Below are positions 15,945 through 24,709 of a DNA stretch of 37,304 nt, one piece after another. The translations under genes were made by a program, and so were the position numbers. This stretch comes from Actinomycetes bacterium (lineage in GTDB: Bacteria; Actinomycetota; Acidimicrobiia; Acidimicrobiales; Palsa-688), in the NCBI GenBank assembly GCA_021811865.1, contig JAKAQB010000029.1, positions 3,022 through 40,325 on the forward strand, written 5' to 3'. A model generated the notes under the pieces. The model was given only the letters and a program-made list of their open reading frames with translations. It was not told the DNA's origin and did not search any database. The number at the start of each line of letters is the position of its first letter. The first letter of the stretch is position 1.

Positions 15945-16706
15945 ATGCGCCGGCTCGCCACCCGGATCGGCTGGGACGTGCAGGACGAGAGCCTGCTGGT
16001 GCAGGGCATGGCGCACCGCAGCTGGTGCGCCGAGAACCCCGGGGTGGAGTCCAACGAGCGCCTCGAGTTCCTCGGCGACGCCGTCCTCGGGCTCGCCGTC
16101 ACCGACCACCTCTTCCGCAGCTACCCGTCCCTGCCCGAGGGGGAGCTCGCGAAGGTGCGGGCGGCGCTCGTGAGCTCCGCAGCCCTCGCCGAGGTGGCCG
16201 CGGAGCTGGGACTCGGCGAGGCGGTTCTGCTGGGGAAGGGCGAGGACCTTTCGGGTGGCCGGTCGAAGCCGTCGATCCTCGCCGACGCGACCGAGGCGAT
16301 CCTCGGCGCCGTCTACCTCGATAGCGGACGCGACGCAGCGGACGCCCTCGTGATGGCGTTGCTCGGCGACCGGATCGAGGGGGCCGCCGCCGGCCCGGGT
16401 GGCCAGGACTACAAGACGCGGCTGCAGGAGCTGTGCTCCCGCCGGTTCGACCAGCTGCCCGAGTACCGGGTGCGCGACCACGGGCCCGACCACGCCAAGC
16501 ACTTCGATGCCGTCGTGTCGGTCGACGGCCGCCGGCGCGGCCGCGGTCGGGGCCGCAGCAAGAAGCAGGCCGAACAGGCGGCGGCCCGCGTCGCATGGGA
16601 GTCGCTCGCCGAGGAGGCGGCCGGTCCCGGCGATCCCGGCTCCGGGGCTGCCAGCGCCGGCGGCGCCGTGGTCCACGTCGGTGCCGGTGACCCCGCTGGG
16701 CCCTGA
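15945..16706 (+). CDS. rnc: Ribonuclease III
   Basis: 253 residues from ATG 15945. Cleaves double-stranded RNA in rRNA processing and RNA decay. The signature NERLEFLGDAVLGLAV (about 35-50) holds the catalytic Glu and Asp; the second acidic pair is in SILADATEAILGAVYLD. The double-stranded RNA-binding domain covers about 150-225, with DYKTRLQELC at its start and KKQAEQAAARVAW at its end. A Pro/Ala-rich in-frame stretch runs back to a CTG at 15855 that overlaps the acpP stop as CTGA, so a longer CTG-initiated form of 283 residues is possible. ATG 15945 itself has no ribosome binding site. Confidence 0.94.
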   Translation: MRRLATRIGWDVQDESLLVQGMAHRSWCAENPGVESNERLEFLGDAVLGLAVTDHLFRSYPSLPEGELAKVRAALVSSAALAEVAAELGLGEAVLLGKGEDLSGGRSKPSILADATEAILGAVYLDSGRDAADALVMALLGDRIEGAAAGPGGQDYKTRLQELCSRRFDQLPEYRVRDHGPDHAKHFDAVVSVDGRRRGRGRGRSKKQAEQAAARVAWESLAEEAAGPGDPGSGAASAGGAVVHVGAGDPAGP

Positions 16707-16714
16707 ACGCTGCC

Positions 16715-17602
16715 GTGCCCGAGCTCCCCGAGGTCGAGACAGTCCGGCGTGACGTCGAGGCCGGCTTCGCAGGGCGCCGGGTCGAGGCCGTCACCGCCAC
16801 CGGCGTGCGCACCATCCGGCGCCATGGCGCCGCAGCGCCCCTGATCGACCGCATCAGCGGGAGGCGCCTGGTCGGCACCGACCGTCATGGCAAGTTCCTG
16901 CTGCTGCGCCTCGACACGGGCGACGTGGTGGTCGTCCACCTCGGCATGAGCGGCCAGCTGCGTGCGGTGCCCGCCGGCACGCCCCCGGCTCCCCACACGC
17001 ATGTGGTGCTGGTGATGGAGGGAGGGACGGAGCTCCGCTTCGTCGACCCCCGCACCTTCGGCGAGGTGTTCGTCACCGGTCCCGACGTGCCGGAGCTCGC
17101 CCACCTCGGCCCCGATGCCCTGACCGGCGTCCCCGGCGCGGCGGCCCTCGGCCGGCTGCTCGCCGGCCGGCGCCGGCGGATCAAGCCCACGCTGCTCGAC
17201 CAGCAGGTGATCTCCGGCATCGGAAACATCTACGCCGACGAGAGCCTCTGGGCCGCCCGCATCCACCCCGACCGCCCAGCCGGCGACCTGCGGGCACCGA
17301 CGATCCGACGCCTGCACGCTTCTATCCGCGCCACGCTCCTGGCGGGCATCGCCCACCGAGGCTCATCGCTCGCCGACGAGCAGTACCGCGACCTGCGAGG
17401 AGAGCTGGGCGGATACCAGCACCACCACCAGGTCCATGCCCGCGAGGGCATGCCGTGCGGCCGCTGCGGCGCCGCGATCCGGCGCGCTCCCGACGGCGGG
17501 CGCAGCACCTACTGGTGCCCGCGCTGCCAGCGACGACCCGGCGGCGAGGGGGCTCCGGTCAAGAGGTGGTGCATCCCCGGGGCTGTCACAGGGCTTCGCT
17601 AG
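16715..17602 (+). CDS. mutM: Formamidopyrimidine-DNA glycosylase
   Basis: 295 residues. Removes oxidised purines such as 8-oxoguanine and nicks the abasic site. The start PELPEVETVRR supplies the catalytic N-terminal Pro and Glu. DRHGKFLLL carries the conserved Lys, GISGIGNIYADE-type sequence is present as ISGIGNIYADESLW, and the C-terminal zinc finger is CGRCG with YWCPRCQR. The finger is followed by a 21-residue tail. GTG 16715 follows rnc by 8 nt. It sits between rnc and smc, as in other actinobacteria. Confidence 0.96.
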   Translation: MPELPEVETVRRDVEAGFAGRRVEAVTATGVRTIRRHGAAAPLIDRISGRRLVGTDRHGKFLLLRLDTGDVVVVHLGMSGQLRAVPAGTPPAPHTHVVLVMEGGTELRFVDPRTFGEVFVTGPDVPELAHLGPDALTGVPGAAALGRLLAGRRRRIKPTLLDQQVISGIGNIYADESLWAARIHPDRPAGDLRAPTIRRLHASIRATLLAGIAHRGSSLADEQYRDLRGELGGYQHHHQVHAREGMPCGRCGAAIRRAPDGGRSTYWCPRCQRRPGGEGAPVKRWCIPGAVTGLR

Positions 17603-17605
17603 CTT
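17600..17605 (+). promoter_or_regulatory. -10 box of smc overlapping the mutM stop
   Basis: TAGCTT; its TAG is the mutM stop codon. The smc GTG starts 8 nt later, which predicts a leaderless or nearly leaderless transcript. No ribosome binding site precedes the GTG. Confidence 0.4.
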
Positions 17606-17613
17606 GACCCGAC

Positions 17614-20600
17614 GTGTTCCTCAAGTCGCTGACCCTCAAGGGCTTCAAGTCCTTCGCTGACACGACGGTCCTCGACTTCGAGCCGGGGGTCACGGTCGTG
17701 GTCGGCCCCAACGGCAGCGGCAAGTCCAACGTCGTCGACGCCGTCGCCTGGGTGCTCGGAGCCCAGGGCCCCCGCACGGTGCGCTCGGCGAAGATGGAGG
17801 ACGTCATCTTCGCCGGCACCCCCAAGCGGCCGGCGCTCGGTCGGGCTGAGGTGTCGCTCACCATCGACAACAGCGCCGGCGTGCTGCCGATCGAGTTCTC
17901 CGAGGTGACGATCACCCGGACCCTGTTCCGCACGGGCGAGTCGGAGTACGCCATCAACCGGGTCCCCTGCCGGTTGCTCGACGTCCAAGAGCTGCTGTCG
18001 GACACCGGTGTCGGCCGCCAGCAACACGTCATCGTCTCCCAGGGCAACCTCGACGCGATCCTCACCTCCCGGCCGGAGGACCGCCGCCTGGTGATCGAGG
18101 AGGCGGCCGGCGTCCTCAAGTTCCGCCGCCGCAAGGAGCGCTCGGAGCGCCGGCTGGAGGCGACCGAGAGCAGCCTGCTCCGCCTCCAGGACCTCCTGCG
18201 GGAGGTGCGCCGCCAGCTGCGCCCCCTCGAGCGCCAAGCGGAGGCCGCTCGCCGCCACGACGGCCTGGTCGACGAGCTCGCAGCCCTGCGCCGCTTCCTC
18301 ACCGGCCGGGAGCTGGTCACCATCGAGACCCGGCTGGCGACCGCCGCCCAGCGCCGCGCCGAGCTCGCCGAGGCGGAGCGGAGCGTCACCGCCGCCCTCG
18401 CCGGTCTCGACGCCGAGGTCCTCGCCGGCGAGGCGGAGCTGACCGCCGGGCGCGAGCGCAGCGACGCCGCCGACCTGGCCGAGGCGGTGTCCCGGGCGGA
18501 GCGCCTCCGGGCCCGGGCGGCTGGGTCCCGGGCGCTGCTCGAGCAGCGGGGCCGGAGCCTGACCCGGGAGCTGGCGGCCAGCGCGGACGCCGACGTCATC
18601 GCCAGCCTGGAGGCCGAGGCGGCCGTGCTTGCCCAACGGCTGGCGGCGGTCGACCGGGCGGCGGCCGAGCTGCTGGCCCAGGAGGCCGAGCTGGCGGCGG
18701 CGGAAGCGGCCCTGGCCGAGGAGACCGCCGAGGTCGATCGACGGTGGGGCCAGGACGGGCCGGCGCCGGGGGACCCGTCGGCCGAGGTGCGTGGGGAGCT
18801 GAGCGCGCGCCGCGCCGCCGCTGACCGCGCCCGGTCCCAGGCAAACCAGCTCGGCGCCCACCTCTCCGATGTCACCCGGCGGGTCGAGCGCCTGGAGGCG
18901 GATGCGGCCCGCCTGGGAGCCGAGCTGGAGGCTGCCGAGGGCGAGGCGCCGGCTCTCGCCGCCACGGCCCGGGTGGCCGCCGAGGCGGAAGCCGCCGCCG
19001 CCGCCCACCACGCCGGCGGCGAGGAGCGCCGCCGGGCGGCCGACGCGGAGGCGAATCGCTGGCAGGCCCGGTCGGAGGCGTTGGCGCAGGCCCTCGACGA
19101 GGCGCGCGCCAGGGCCGGCGCCGAGCGGCTCGCCGGCGTTACCGGCGTGGTGGGGACGCTCCTCGAGTTGGTCGACATCGAGGCGGGCTGGCAGCCGGCG
19201 TTCGAGGCGGCCGCGGGCGAGGTGCTTGCCGCCGTGGTCGTCGACGGGGCCCGCACGGCCGGGGCCGCGCTCGCCGAGCTGCGCCGCCAGGCAGCCGGTG
19301 GCGCGGTGGCGCCCCTGCCCGACGCCGGCACGCCGGCACCCGGGTCCGTGCCCCGAGCGACGGCCGGCGCCGAGCCGGTCCGCAGTCACGTCGGCGCCCG
19401 GCTCCCGGCGGTGGGCGCCATGCTCGACCACCTCCTGGCCACAGCGGTTTGCGCGCCGGGATGGGACGAGGCCCTGGCTCTGGCGGCCAGCCGGCCCGAC
19501 CTGGTGGTCGTCACGACCGAAGGCGACCGCTTCTCCGGGGGCTTGTGGCGCACCGGGGCGGGTGGTGCGGGGGCGACGGGTGCGGCCCTGGAGGAGGCGC
19601 AGGCCCGTGCGGCGGCGGCAACGTCGGATGCTTGGGCGGCCGGCGACGCCCTGCGCCTGGCGGCCGACCGCCTCGCCACCTGCCGGGCCGCCGCCGCCGA
19701 GGCCGCTCGGGCGGCGGAGCGGTCGGCGTCCCGGTGCCGCTCGCTGGCCGACGCCCGGCTGCGGACCGCCCAGGAGCTCGACGACGCTCGCCGGGACGCA
19801 GCGAAAGGCCACGAGCTGCGGCTGGAGTCCGACGCAAGGGTTGCGGCCGAGTCCGCCCGGATCGAGGAGCTGGAAGCGCTCCTGCCGGAATTGGAGGCTC
19901 GGGCCGCCGCCGAGGCCGAGCGGGCCCTCGCCGAGGCGGCGGCGCGGTCCCGCCTCGCCCAGCGCGCCGCCGCTGTCGGTGCCCTGCGGCGAGACCTGGA
20001 GGTGCGCGCCGCCGGCGTCGAAGAGCGGCGCGGCCTGCTCACGCAACGCCTGAGCGAGGTGGAGGAGCGCCTGGCGCGCAACGTGGCGCAGCGCGACCAG
20101 GCGGCGGAGCGGCGCGTCCGGCTGGCCGGCGAGGCCGTCGCCGTGGGGCGCCTCGCCGCCCTCGCCGCCGACCGGGAGGCGGCCCTCGCCGGGATCGTGG
20201 AGCGGCTGCGGGCGGCCCGCCGGGCGGAGGCCGAGCGGGCCCGGGAGGCAGGGGACCGGTTGGACGGGCTGCGCCGCCAGCGGGCCACGGCCTCTGGGCA
20301 GCTGGCCGAGATCCGCGAGCGTGCCTCCCGGGTGGAGCTCGACGAGACGGAGGCACGCGTCCGGCTCGAGACGCTCACCGACGCGGTGCGGCGCGACCTC
20401 GACTGTGAACCGGGGGCCACCCGCGACGCTCCCTGCCCGGAGCTGCCGCCCGGCTCGAGCCCCGCCAGCCGGCGCAGCGAGCTCGAACGGGAGCTGCGCC
20501 TCATGGGACCCGTCAACCCGCTGGCCCTCGAGGAGCTCAGCGCTCTCCAGGAACGCCACACGTTCCTCGATGCCCAGCTCGAGGACGTGCGCAGCGCCCG

Positions 20601-21108
20601 GCGCGAGCTGGCCAAGGTCATCAGGGCCGTCGACGGTGAGATCGTCGAGGTGTTCCGCGCCGCCTACGCCGACGTCGCCGACAACTTCGAGAAGCTGTTC
20701 GCCACCCTCTTCCCCGGCGGCCAGGGTCGCCTCCGCCTCACCGACCCGGACCACCTGCTCGAGACCGGCGTCGAGATCGAAGCCCGCCCGCCGGGCAAGA
20801 ACGTGCGCCGGCTGTCGCTCCTGTCGGGCGGGGAGCGCAGCCTGACGGCGCTCGCCTTCCTCTTCGCCGTGTTCCGCAGCCGGCCGTCGCCGTTCTACGT
20901 GATGGACGAGGTGGAGGCCGCCCTCGACGACGTGAACCTCCACAGCTTCTTGGACCTCGTCCACGAGTTCCGCGACGAGGCGCAGCTGCTCGTCGTCAGC
21001 CACCAGAAGCGCACCATGGAGGCCGCCGACTGCCTCTACGGGGTGACAATGCCGCCGGGTGGGTCGTCCAAGGTCGTCAGCGAGCGGGTGGGGGCTCCGG
21101 CTGGGTAG
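17614..21108 (+). CDS. smc: Chromosome segregation protein SMC
   Basis: 1164 residues, full length. ATPase that folds and segregates chromosomes with ScpA/ScpB. The N-terminal head has GPNGSGKSN (31-39) and a Q-loop in VSQGNLDAIL. Long Ala/Glu/Arg coiled coils (about 170-500 and 660-980) flank a hinge at about 505-640 with GVTGVVGTLLELV. The C-terminal head has the signature LLSGGERSLTALAFL (about 1069) and Walker B VMDEVEAALDD (about 1094). The scp genes are not in the window. The 3' end overlaps the convergent small membrane protein gene by 32 bp. Confidence 0.97.
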   Translation: MFLKSLTLKGFKSFADTTVLDFEPGVTVVVGPNGSGKSNVVDAVAWVLGAQGPRTVRSAKMEDVIFAGTPKRPALGRAEVSLTIDNSAGVLPIEFSEVTITRTLFRTGESEYAINRVPCRLLDVQELLSDTGVGRQQHVIVSQGNLDAILTSRPEDRRLVIEEAAGVLKFRRRKERSERRLEATESSLLRLQDLLREVRRQLRPLERQAEAARRHDGLVDELAALRRFLTGRELVTIETRLATAAQRRAELAEAERSVTAALAGLDAEVLAGEAELTAGRERSDAADLAEAVSRAERLRARAAGSRALLEQRGRSLTRELAASADADVIASLEAEAAVLAQRLAAVDRAAAELLAQEAELAAAEAALAEETAEVDRRWGQDGPAPGDPSAEVRGELSARRAAADRARSQANQLGAHLSDVTRRVERLEADAARLGAELEAAEGEAPALAATARVAAEAEAAAAAHHAGGEERRRAADAEANRWQARSEALAQALDEARARAGAERLAGVTGVVGTLLELVDIEAGWQPAFEAAAGEVLAAVVVDGARTAGAALAELRRQAAGGAVAPLPDAGTPAPGSVPRATAGAEPVRSHVGARLPAVGAMLDHLLATAVCAPGWDEALALAASRPDLVVVTTEGDRFSGGLWRTGAGGAGATGAALEEAQARAAAATSDAWAAGDALRLAADRLATCRAAAAEAARAAERSASRCRSLADARLRTAQELDDARRDAAKGHELRLESDARVAAESARIEELEALLPELEARAAAEAERALAEAAARSRLAQRAAAVGALRRDLEVRAAGVEERRGLLTQRLSEVEERLARNVAQRDQAAERRVRLAGEAVAVGRLAALAADREAALAGIVERLRAARRAEAERAREAGDRLDGLRRQRATASGQLAEIRERASRVELDETEARVRLETLTDAVRRDLDCEPGATRDAPCPELPPGSSPASRRSELERELRLMGPVNPLALEELSALQERHTFLDAQLEDVRSARRELAKVIRAVDGEIVEVFRAAYADVADNFEKLFATLFPGGQGRLRLTDPDHLLETGVEIEARPPGKNVRRLSLLSGGERSLTALAFLFAVFRSRPSPFYVMDEVEAALDDVNLHSFLDLVHEFRDEAQLLVVSHQKRTMEAADCLYGVTMPPGGSSKVVSERVGAPAG

Positions 21109-21427
21109 CCGTCGCGTGCAGGTGGTTGGTCAGAGCCTCGATGCGCTCCCGCAGGACCTGCATCTCCTCGTGGTGGCTGCGGTGACGCCGCAGCAGCGTG
21201 ACCGTGCCACCCGCGGCGATGCACGCGCCGATGTCGGAGGTGACGTTGGTGTAGTTGCCGCCGATGAGCTCGGCCTTGGCCGACACGGCGACGCCGACCA
21301 GGGGCAGGACCACGAGGAACACCCCTAGGGCGAAGAGCGCGATCACGTGCGGCTTGGATGCCAGGACACGGGGCACGGCGTTGAGGCCCCGGACGAGCCA
21401 GTTGGGCGAGGGGACGGGGTCCGACAT
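21077..21427 (-). CDS. Small membrane protein of unknown function
   Basis: 116 residues from ATG 21427, which has AAGGAG 7 nt upstream. One strong membrane span, HVIALFALGVFLVVLPLVGV (about 27-46), is followed by a second, weaker hydrophobic stretch, SDIGACIAAGGTVTLL (about 64-79). After that comes a charged helix rich in H, E and R (RRHRSHHEEMQVLRERIEAL) that could form a coiled coil, then a Pro-rich tail. I do not recognise the family. It lies between smc and ftsY, antisense to both: its end overlaps the smc 3' end by 32 bp and its start is 48 nt from the ftsY start. Coding potential is supported by the ribosome site and the clean hydrophobic pattern. Confidence 0.65.
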   Translation of the reverse strand: MSDPVPSPNWLVRGLNAVPRVLASKPHVIALFALGVFLVVLPLVGVAVSAKAELIGGNYTNVTSDIGACIAAGGTVTLLRRHRSHHEEMQVLRERIEALTNHLHATATQPEPPPAR

Positions 21428-21463
21428 CTGGGGGCTCCTTGTCGTGAGGGTGGAGTGACCCCG

Positions 21464-21469
21464 TAGGCT
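21464..21469 (+). promoter_or_regulatory. -10 box of ftsY (leaderless-type)
   Basis: TAGGCT six bases before the ftsY GTG at 21476. No ribosome binding site is present, which fits a leaderless transcript. Confidence 0.4.
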
Positions 21470-21475
21470 CTCACA

Positions 21476-22579
21476 GTGCTGAACGACCTGATCCTCGCCG
21501 GCTCGAGTGCCGCCGGGGCCATCGTGATCGCCGGCGGCACCTACGGCTTGGTGCGCACCCACCGGCGCGGGAGGCTGGCGCCGCCGAGGCCGCCAGCCCC
21601 GCCCCGCCCGGCGCCGGTCGCGGTCGAGGAGGCCGAGGCGCCGCCCGATGAGGAGATGGTCGTCGTCCTCCCGGAGCGGCCGCGGCTGCGGGAGCGGTTG
21701 GGCAAGGCGCGGTCACTCTTCGGCGGGTACCTCACCTCCGTCCGCTCCCGTGACCGGATCGACGAGACGACCTGGGAGGAGCTGGAGGAGGCGCTGATCC
21801 TCGCCGACGTCGGCGTCGAGGTCACCGCCGGCGTGCTCGACGACCTCCGCACCCGAGTCAAGGCCGGCAACGTGGGCACACCCGAGGAGCTCGTCGGCCT
21901 CCTCCGCGACGACCTCGTCGGGCGGCTCCAGGCCGACCGCAGCCTGCACCTCGAGCCCGACGTCACCAACGTCTGGCTGTTCGTCGGCGTCAACGGCGTA
22001 GGCAAGACCACGACCATCGGCAAGGTCGGGCTCCAGCAGGCCCGCGGCGGGCGCAGCGTCGTGATGGCGGCCGGCGACACCTTCCGCGCCGCGGCCGCCG
22101 ACCAGCTCGCCATGTGGGGGGACAGGGTCGGCGTCGAGGTCGTCCGCGGCAACGAGGGTGGCGACCCGGGCGCCGTCATCTTCGACGCCGTCCAGCACGC
22201 CGCCGCCGGGCACGCCGACCTCGTGCTCGCCGACACGGCGGGGCGGCTGCACACCAAGGTGAACCTGATGGAGGAGCTGAAGAAGGTCCGCCGCGTCGCC
22301 GAACGCCCCCCCGGCAAGGTCACCGAGTCCCTCCTCGTGCTCGACGCCACCACCGGGCAGAACGGCCTCATCCAGGCGAAGCAGTTCGCCGAGGCGGTCG
22401 GCCTCACCGGCGTCGTGATCACCAAGCTCGACGGCACCGCCAAGGGAGGCATCGCCCTGGCCGTCGAGACCGAGCTCGGCATCCCGGTGAAGCTCATCGG
22501 TGTCGGCGAGTCGGCCGAGGACCTCGTGGAGTTCGATCCCGTCGAGTTCGTGGACGCCCTCGTCGGCGCAGGGGATTGA
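21476..22579 (+). CDS. ftsY: Signal recognition particle receptor FtsY
   Basis: 367 residues. GTPase that docks SRP-ribosome complexes at the membrane. The N-terminus is a membrane span (about 3-24) followed by a Pro/Glu linker, an actinobacterial feature. The NG domain starts about 70. G motifs: GVNGVGKTTTIGK (G1, about 171), DTFRAAAADQL (G2), DTAGRL (G3) and TKLDGTAKGG (G4/G5). The end, VEFDPVEFVDAL, is typical. It pairs functionally with Ffh, encoded 63 nt downstream. Confidence 0.97.
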   Translation: MLNDLILAGSSAAGAIVIAGGTYGLVRTHRRGRLAPPRPPAPPRPAPVAVEEAEAPPDEEMVVVLPERPRLRERLGKARSLFGGYLTSVRSRDRIDETTWEELEEALILADVGVEVTAGVLDDLRTRVKAGNVGTPEELVGLLRDDLVGRLQADRSLHLEPDVTNVWLFVGVNGVGKTTTIGKVGLQQARGGRSVVMAAGDTFRAAAADQLAMWGDRVGVEVVRGNEGGDPGAVIFDAVQHAAAGHADLVLADTAGRLHTKVNLMEELKKVRRVAERPPGKVTESLLVLDATTGQNGLIQAKQFAEAVGLTGVVITKLDGTAKGGIALAVETELGIPVKLIGVGESAEDLVEFDPVEFVDALVGAGD

Positions 22580-22626
22580 TGCCGTAGCGGCGCCGGCGGC
22601 CGGAGGGCGTGGACTTTCTCTTGGAG

Positions 22627-22632
22627 TAGCCT
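22627..22632 (+). promoter_or_regulatory. -10 box of ffh
   Basis: TAGCCT ten bases before the ffh ATG, in a 63-bp gap after ftsY. No ribosome binding site is visible, so a very short leader is expected. Confidence 0.4.
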
Positions 22633-22642
22633 GGTCAGCCGC

Positions 22643-24004
22643 ATGTTCGAGTCCCTGAGCGACCGCTTCGACGCCATCTTCACCCGGCTGCGCGGCAAGG
22701 GGCGGCTCTCCGAGGCCGACGTCGACGAGGCCCTCCGCGAGATCCGCCTCGCCCTGCTGCAGGCCGACGTCAACCTTCGCGTCGTCCGGGACTTCGTCAC
22801 CCGCGTCCGTACCCAGCTCGTGGGCGCCGACCTGGCCCAGTCGCTCACGCCCGGCCAGCAGGTCGTGAAGGTCGTCCACGACGAGCTGCGCACCATCCTC
22901 GGGGGTGAGACCCTCCGCATCACCTACGCCTCCCGCCCGCCGACCGTCGTGCTGCTCGCCGGCCTCCAGGGCGCCGGCAAGACCACCGCCGCCGGCAAGC
23001 TCGCCGCCTGGTTCCGCCGGCAGGGTCGCCAGCCGCTGCTCGTCGGCGCCGACCTCCAGCGCCCGGCGGCCGTCGAGCAGCTGCGGATCCTCGGCGCCGA
23101 GGCGGGGGTGCCCGTCTTCAGCGAGCCGGCGGACCCTGTCAGCGTGGCGGCACGGGGCCTGGCCGAAGCGCGCCGCCTCGGCCGGGACGTCCTCGTCATC
23201 GACACCGCCGGGCGCCTTTCGATCGACGAGGAGCTCATGGACGAGGTGCGGCGCGTGTCGGCTGCGACCGACCCGCACTACACGTTCCTCGTCATCGACG
23301 CCATGACCGGTCAGGACGCCGTCGCCACCGCCGAGGCGTTCCACAAGACCCTCGAGCTCGACGGCGTCATCATCACCAAGATCGACGGCGACGCCCGCGG
23401 CGGCGCCGCCCTGTCGGTCAAGGAGGTCGTGGGCCGGCCGATCGTCTTCGCTTCCACCGGCGAGAAGCAGGGCGACTTCGACCTGTTCCACCCCGACCGC
23501 ATGGCCGACCGGATCCTCGGCATGGGTGACGTCCTGTCGCTCATCGAGAAGGCCGAGGCCGTGGTCGACCAGGCGGAGGCGGAGCGGGCGATGGCCCGGC
23601 TGCAGGAGGGCCAGTTCAGCCTCGATGACTTCCTCGACCAGATGCAGCAACTGAAGAAGATGGGCCCCCTCTCCGGGCTGGTCGGTATGATCCCGGGGCT
23701 CCCCAAGGAGATGCGCAACGCCGAGGTCGACGACGACGCGATGAAGCCCATCGAGGCGATCATCCGTTCGATGACGCCCGAGGAGCGGCGCAACCCGAGC
23801 ATCATCAACGGGTCGCGCCGCAGCCGCATCGCCCGCGGGAGCGGCACCACGACAGCGGAGGTCAACAGCCTCCTCGATCGCTTCAAGCAGATGCAGGCCT
23901 ACATGAAGGGCCTGTCCAACCTGCCGGGTATCGGCCGCCGGATGTCCAGGGTGACCGCCAAGGCGGGCCGCAAGTCCAAGAAGAAGAACAAGCGCGGCCG
24001 CTGA
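22643..24004 (+). CDS. ffh: Signal recognition particle protein Ffh
   Basis: 453 residues. Binds 4.5S RNA and signal sequences of nascent membrane proteins. N domain at about 1-90, then the G domain with GLQGAGKTTAAGKLA (G1, about 107), DLQRPAAVEQL (G2), DTAGRL (G3) and TKIDGDARGG (G4/G5). The M domain (about 300-440) has the GPLSGLVGMIPG finger loop, PSIINGSRRSRIARGSG RNA-binding motif and a Lys/Arg-rich end. The 4.5S RNA gene itself is not seen in the window. Confidence 0.97.
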   Translation: MFESLSDRFDAIFTRLRGKGRLSEADVDEALREIRLALLQADVNLRVVRDFVTRVRTQLVGADLAQSLTPGQQVVKVVHDELRTILGGETLRITYASRPPTVVLLAGLQGAGKTTAAGKLAAWFRRQGRQPLLVGADLQRPAAVEQLRILGAEAGVPVFSEPADPVSVAARGLAEARRLGRDVLVIDTAGRLSIDEELMDEVRRVSAATDPHYTFLVIDAMTGQDAVATAEAFHKTLELDGVIITKIDGDARGGAALSVKEVVGRPIVFASTGEKQGDFDLFHPDRMADRILGMGDVLSLIEKAEAVVDQAEAERAMARLQEGQFSLDDFLDQMQQLKKMGPLSGLVGMIPGLPKEMRNAEVDDDAMKPIEAIIRSMTPEERRNPSIINGSRRSRIARGSGTTTAEVNSLLDRFKQMQAYMKGLSNLPGIGRRMSRVTAKAGRKSKKKNKRGR

Positions 24005-24034
24005 CGGTCGCAGGCGACAGGAGAGCCGGAAACC

Positions 24035-24325
24035 ATGGCCGTCAAGCTCCGCCTCATGCGGATGGGCAAGAAGAAGCAGCCGTTCTACCGCGTGGTGGCC
24101 GCCGACAGCCGCTCCCCGCGAGACGGCCGCTTCATCGAGATCGTCGGCACCTACGAACCCAGGGCCGAGCCGTCGAGGATCGACATCGACAACGCCCGGG
24201 CGCTGCGCTGGCTGCGCGACGGCGCCCAGCCGACCGACCGCGTCGCCCGCCTCCTCTCGGCGTCGGGTGCCATGGCGGAGTGGAAGGGCGAGCCGGCGGC
24301 CGGGTCGGCGCCGGCGCAGTCATGA
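24035..24325 (+). CDS. rpsP: 30S ribosomal protein S16
   Basis: 96 residues. It starts [20 protein letters not shown], followed by [13 protein letters not shown] and GTYEP, all S16 hallmarks. AGGAG lies 9 nt before the ATG. It begins the classic rpsP-khpA-rimM-trmD-rplS run, overlapping khpA by ATGA. A short Ala/Gly/Pro tail extends beyond the core. Confidence 0.97.
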   Translation: MAVKLRLMRMGKKKQPFYRVVAADSRSPRDGRFIEIVGTYEPRAEPSRIDIDNARALRWLRDGAQPTDRVARLLSASGAMAEWKGEPAAGSAPAQS

Positions 24326-24663
24326 GCGAGCTGCCGGTGGGCGACGAGGACGAGGCGGCGGCCGAGGCCGCCGAGGCCCGCGAGGACGACCTCGCCGCCG
24401 CAGCGGCCGACGACCCCCGCCAGGCGTCGCGGGCCCACGCGGTGCTCGACTACCTGGCCCGCTCGCTCACCGACTCGCCCGAGGAGGTGCAGATCGACGC
24501 GTCCCGCACCCGCAACGGCACCCGGTTCTCCCTGCAGGTCGCCCAGGAGGACATGGGCCGGGTCATCGGCCGGAGGGGCCGCATCGCCCAGGCCATCCGG
24601 ACGGTCGTGCGGGCCGCCGGGGCGTCGGAGGGCAAAGACGTCACCGTCGACATCGTCGACTGA
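24322..24663 (+). CDS. khpA: KH-domain RNA-binding protein KhpA
   Basis: 113 residues, longer than the usual 76-80 because of an acidic Ala/Glu/Asp N-terminal extension (about 1-35). The KH core follows, with the GxxG loop in [19 protein letters not shown] (about 81-99). Family members pair with KhpB to bind RNA and affect cell size and division in Firmicutes. The ATG overlaps the rpsP stop as ATGA. An alternative upstream ATG at 24280 lies inside rpsP and is unlikely. Confidence 0.9.
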   Translation: MSELPVGDEDEAAAEAAEAREDDLAAAAADDPRQASRAHAVLDYLARSLTDSPEEVQIDASRTRNGTRFSLQVAQEDMGRVIGRRGRIAQAIRTVVRAAGASEGKDVTVDIVD

Positions 24664-24709
24664 CCCCACGGCGGGCCGCGCCGGGGCGAGGCTCGAGGTC
24701 GGGCGCATC

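Noticed and set aside
17599..21003. Open frame of 1134 codons on the minus strand
   Set aside because: It lies wholly antisense to smc, is dominated by Gly, Arg, Leu and Ala as expected of a GC-rich shadow, and shows no family motif.
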